Part shown: in pieces, positions 6,434-7,012 of the stretch
How positions within the stretch are numbered: the stretch's first letter is position 1
Layout: every line of letters begins with the position of its first letter
Assembly (NCBI GenBank): GCA_017549745.1
Contig: JAFYUA010000248.1
Coordinates: forward strand, 1-7,012
Reading direction: 5' to 3'
Length of the DNA stretch: 7,012 nucleotides
Origin: Clostridia bacterium
Lineage (GTDB): Bacteria > Bacillota > Clostridia > UMGS1810
The notes under the pieces: generated by a model
What the model saw: the letters and a program-made list of their open reading frames with translations, nothing else
Database searches by the model: none
Told to the model about the DNA's origin: nothing
Made by a program: the position numbers and the translations under genes

Positions 6434-7012
6434 TTATATTAAATTTGCCATTGAAAGCAGCACAGGAATAAACACTGCAAGCAAAACAACACCCACCACC
6501 AGGGAAGCGGAGAACTTTTTCTTGGGTGCACCGCTTACGCCAGATACAAGACCTGTGCGCCTGAGAGTGCCTACAACAGGGCGATACACAAGCAAGATGA
6601 GACCTGAATTGATGAAGCCTTTGACAAGATTGAACGGCAAAAACACTGTAGGAAGCATTGAAGCCACAACAGAGCGCGGAATCTCCATGTACAGAGGTGT
6701 GATATAATAGTTCCACAAAAGCATCAGCGCAGTGAGCACCATGGTGGCAATGACAAGGCCTGCCACTGCCCAGGTGATATTCTTTTTGCGGCGGTATATA
6801 CAAGACGCCGTTGCACAAAAAGAAGCCGTGGAAAGAAAATTCATGATAAGACCGATGACACCTGTGTGGCTCACAGAGAGAAATTCTAAAAATGTGACCA
6901 CCAGAGAGATAACTACTGCATACAAAGGTCCAAGCAAAAATCCGCCTATGGCTATGGTGACATCTTTGGCATCAAACTGCAAAAATCCTGCCACCTGAGG
7001 GATGGACTTGGA
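6434..7012 (-). CDS. ECF transporter S component, RibU/FmnP-like (N-terminus outside window)
   Basis: This is the C-terminal 192 residues of an integral membrane substrate-binding (S) subunit of an energy-coupling factor vitamin transporter. The frame is open to the window edge, so the true start lies beyond it; the GTG near 6994 is only an internal codon. Visible landmarks are a 'FLQFDAKDV…GGFLLGPL' stretch, matching the loop and helix typical of COG3601 riboflavin-type S components, and a 'WNYYITPLYM' plus 'FLPFNLVKG' pair common in clostridial members. Several hydrophobic segments are evident. The S component binds the vitamin and associates with a shared EcfT/EcfA1/EcfA2 module, none of which is encoded here. 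After the usual last helix there is a basic linker with KKK and one extra hydrophobic helix at the C-terminus. The stop lies five bases upstream of the next operon's -35 box, with no hairpin terminator visible. Family assignment is fairly secure; riboflavin specificity is an inference. Confidence 0.8.
   Translation of the reverse strand, partial: SKSIPQVAGFLQFDAKDVTIAIGGFLLGPLYAVVISLVVTFLEFLSVSHTGVIGLIMNFLSTASFCATASCIYRRKKNITWAVAGLVIATMVLTALMLLWNYYITPLYMEIPRSVVASMLPTVFLPFNLVKGFINSGLILLVYRPVVGTLRRTGLVSGVSGAPKKKFSASLVVGVVLLAVFIPVLLSMANLI

Noticed and set aside
6430..6440. Terminator after the ECF S component
   Set aside because: No inverted repeat with a T-tract is visible between its stop and the next promoter, so read-through into the c-di-GMP operon remains possible.
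6426..6818. Minus-strand 130-residue frame inside the ECF S component
   Set aside because: It is an alternate frame of the transporter gene; its Cys/His-rich translation is a frame artefact.

Overview
The window reads as the chromosome of a low-to-moderate GC Firmicute, most likely an anaerobic Clostridia/Oscillospirales-type bacterium. This is inferred from the adjacent trmK–nif3 pair (a Firmicutes arrangement), AGGAGG-type ribosome binding sites, sigma-A-type promoters, an ECF transporter S component and a Cache/GGDEF signalling protein. All six genes lie on the minus strand and are tightly packed, so transcription runs from high to low coordinates. No RNA genes, mobile elements or CRISPR arrays were seen, and there is no gene-free stretch over 300 bases.

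Reading in transcription order: (1) 7012–6434 is the 3' part of an ECF-type vitamin transporter S component, probably riboflavin (RibU/FmnP-like). (2) A near-consensus promoter (6401–6429) with an 8-bp inverted repeat across its predicted start site drives a three-gene unit. This unit holds a 766-aa membrane Cache–GGDEF diguanylate cyclase (6358–4058), a stand-alone EAL phosphodiesterase (4035–3271) and a leaderless CE4 polysaccharide deacetylase (3258–2548). It ends at a strong intrinsic terminator (2505–2468). (3) Directly abutting that terminator is a second near-consensus promoter (2506–2534). It drives trmK (tRNA m1A22 methyltransferase, 2456–1767), a Nif3/DUF34 protein (1770–970) and a COG2509-type FAD-dependent dehydrogenase (959 to beyond base 1).

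The first operon looks like a self-contained cyclic-di-GMP module. A membrane sensor makes the messenger, a separate EAL enzyme degrades it, and a carbohydrate esterase-like enzyme is translationally coupled to both. The pairing suggests control of a polysaccharide or cell-surface trait, but the deacetylase has no export signal, so its substrate is open. The second operon is housekeeping: tRNA modification, a conserved metal protein and a flavin oxidoreductase.

The main points of interest are the three-gene c-di-GMP unit, the loss of the allosteric inhibitory site in the cyclase, the palindrome over its promoter start, and the fused terminator/promoter/leader between the operons.
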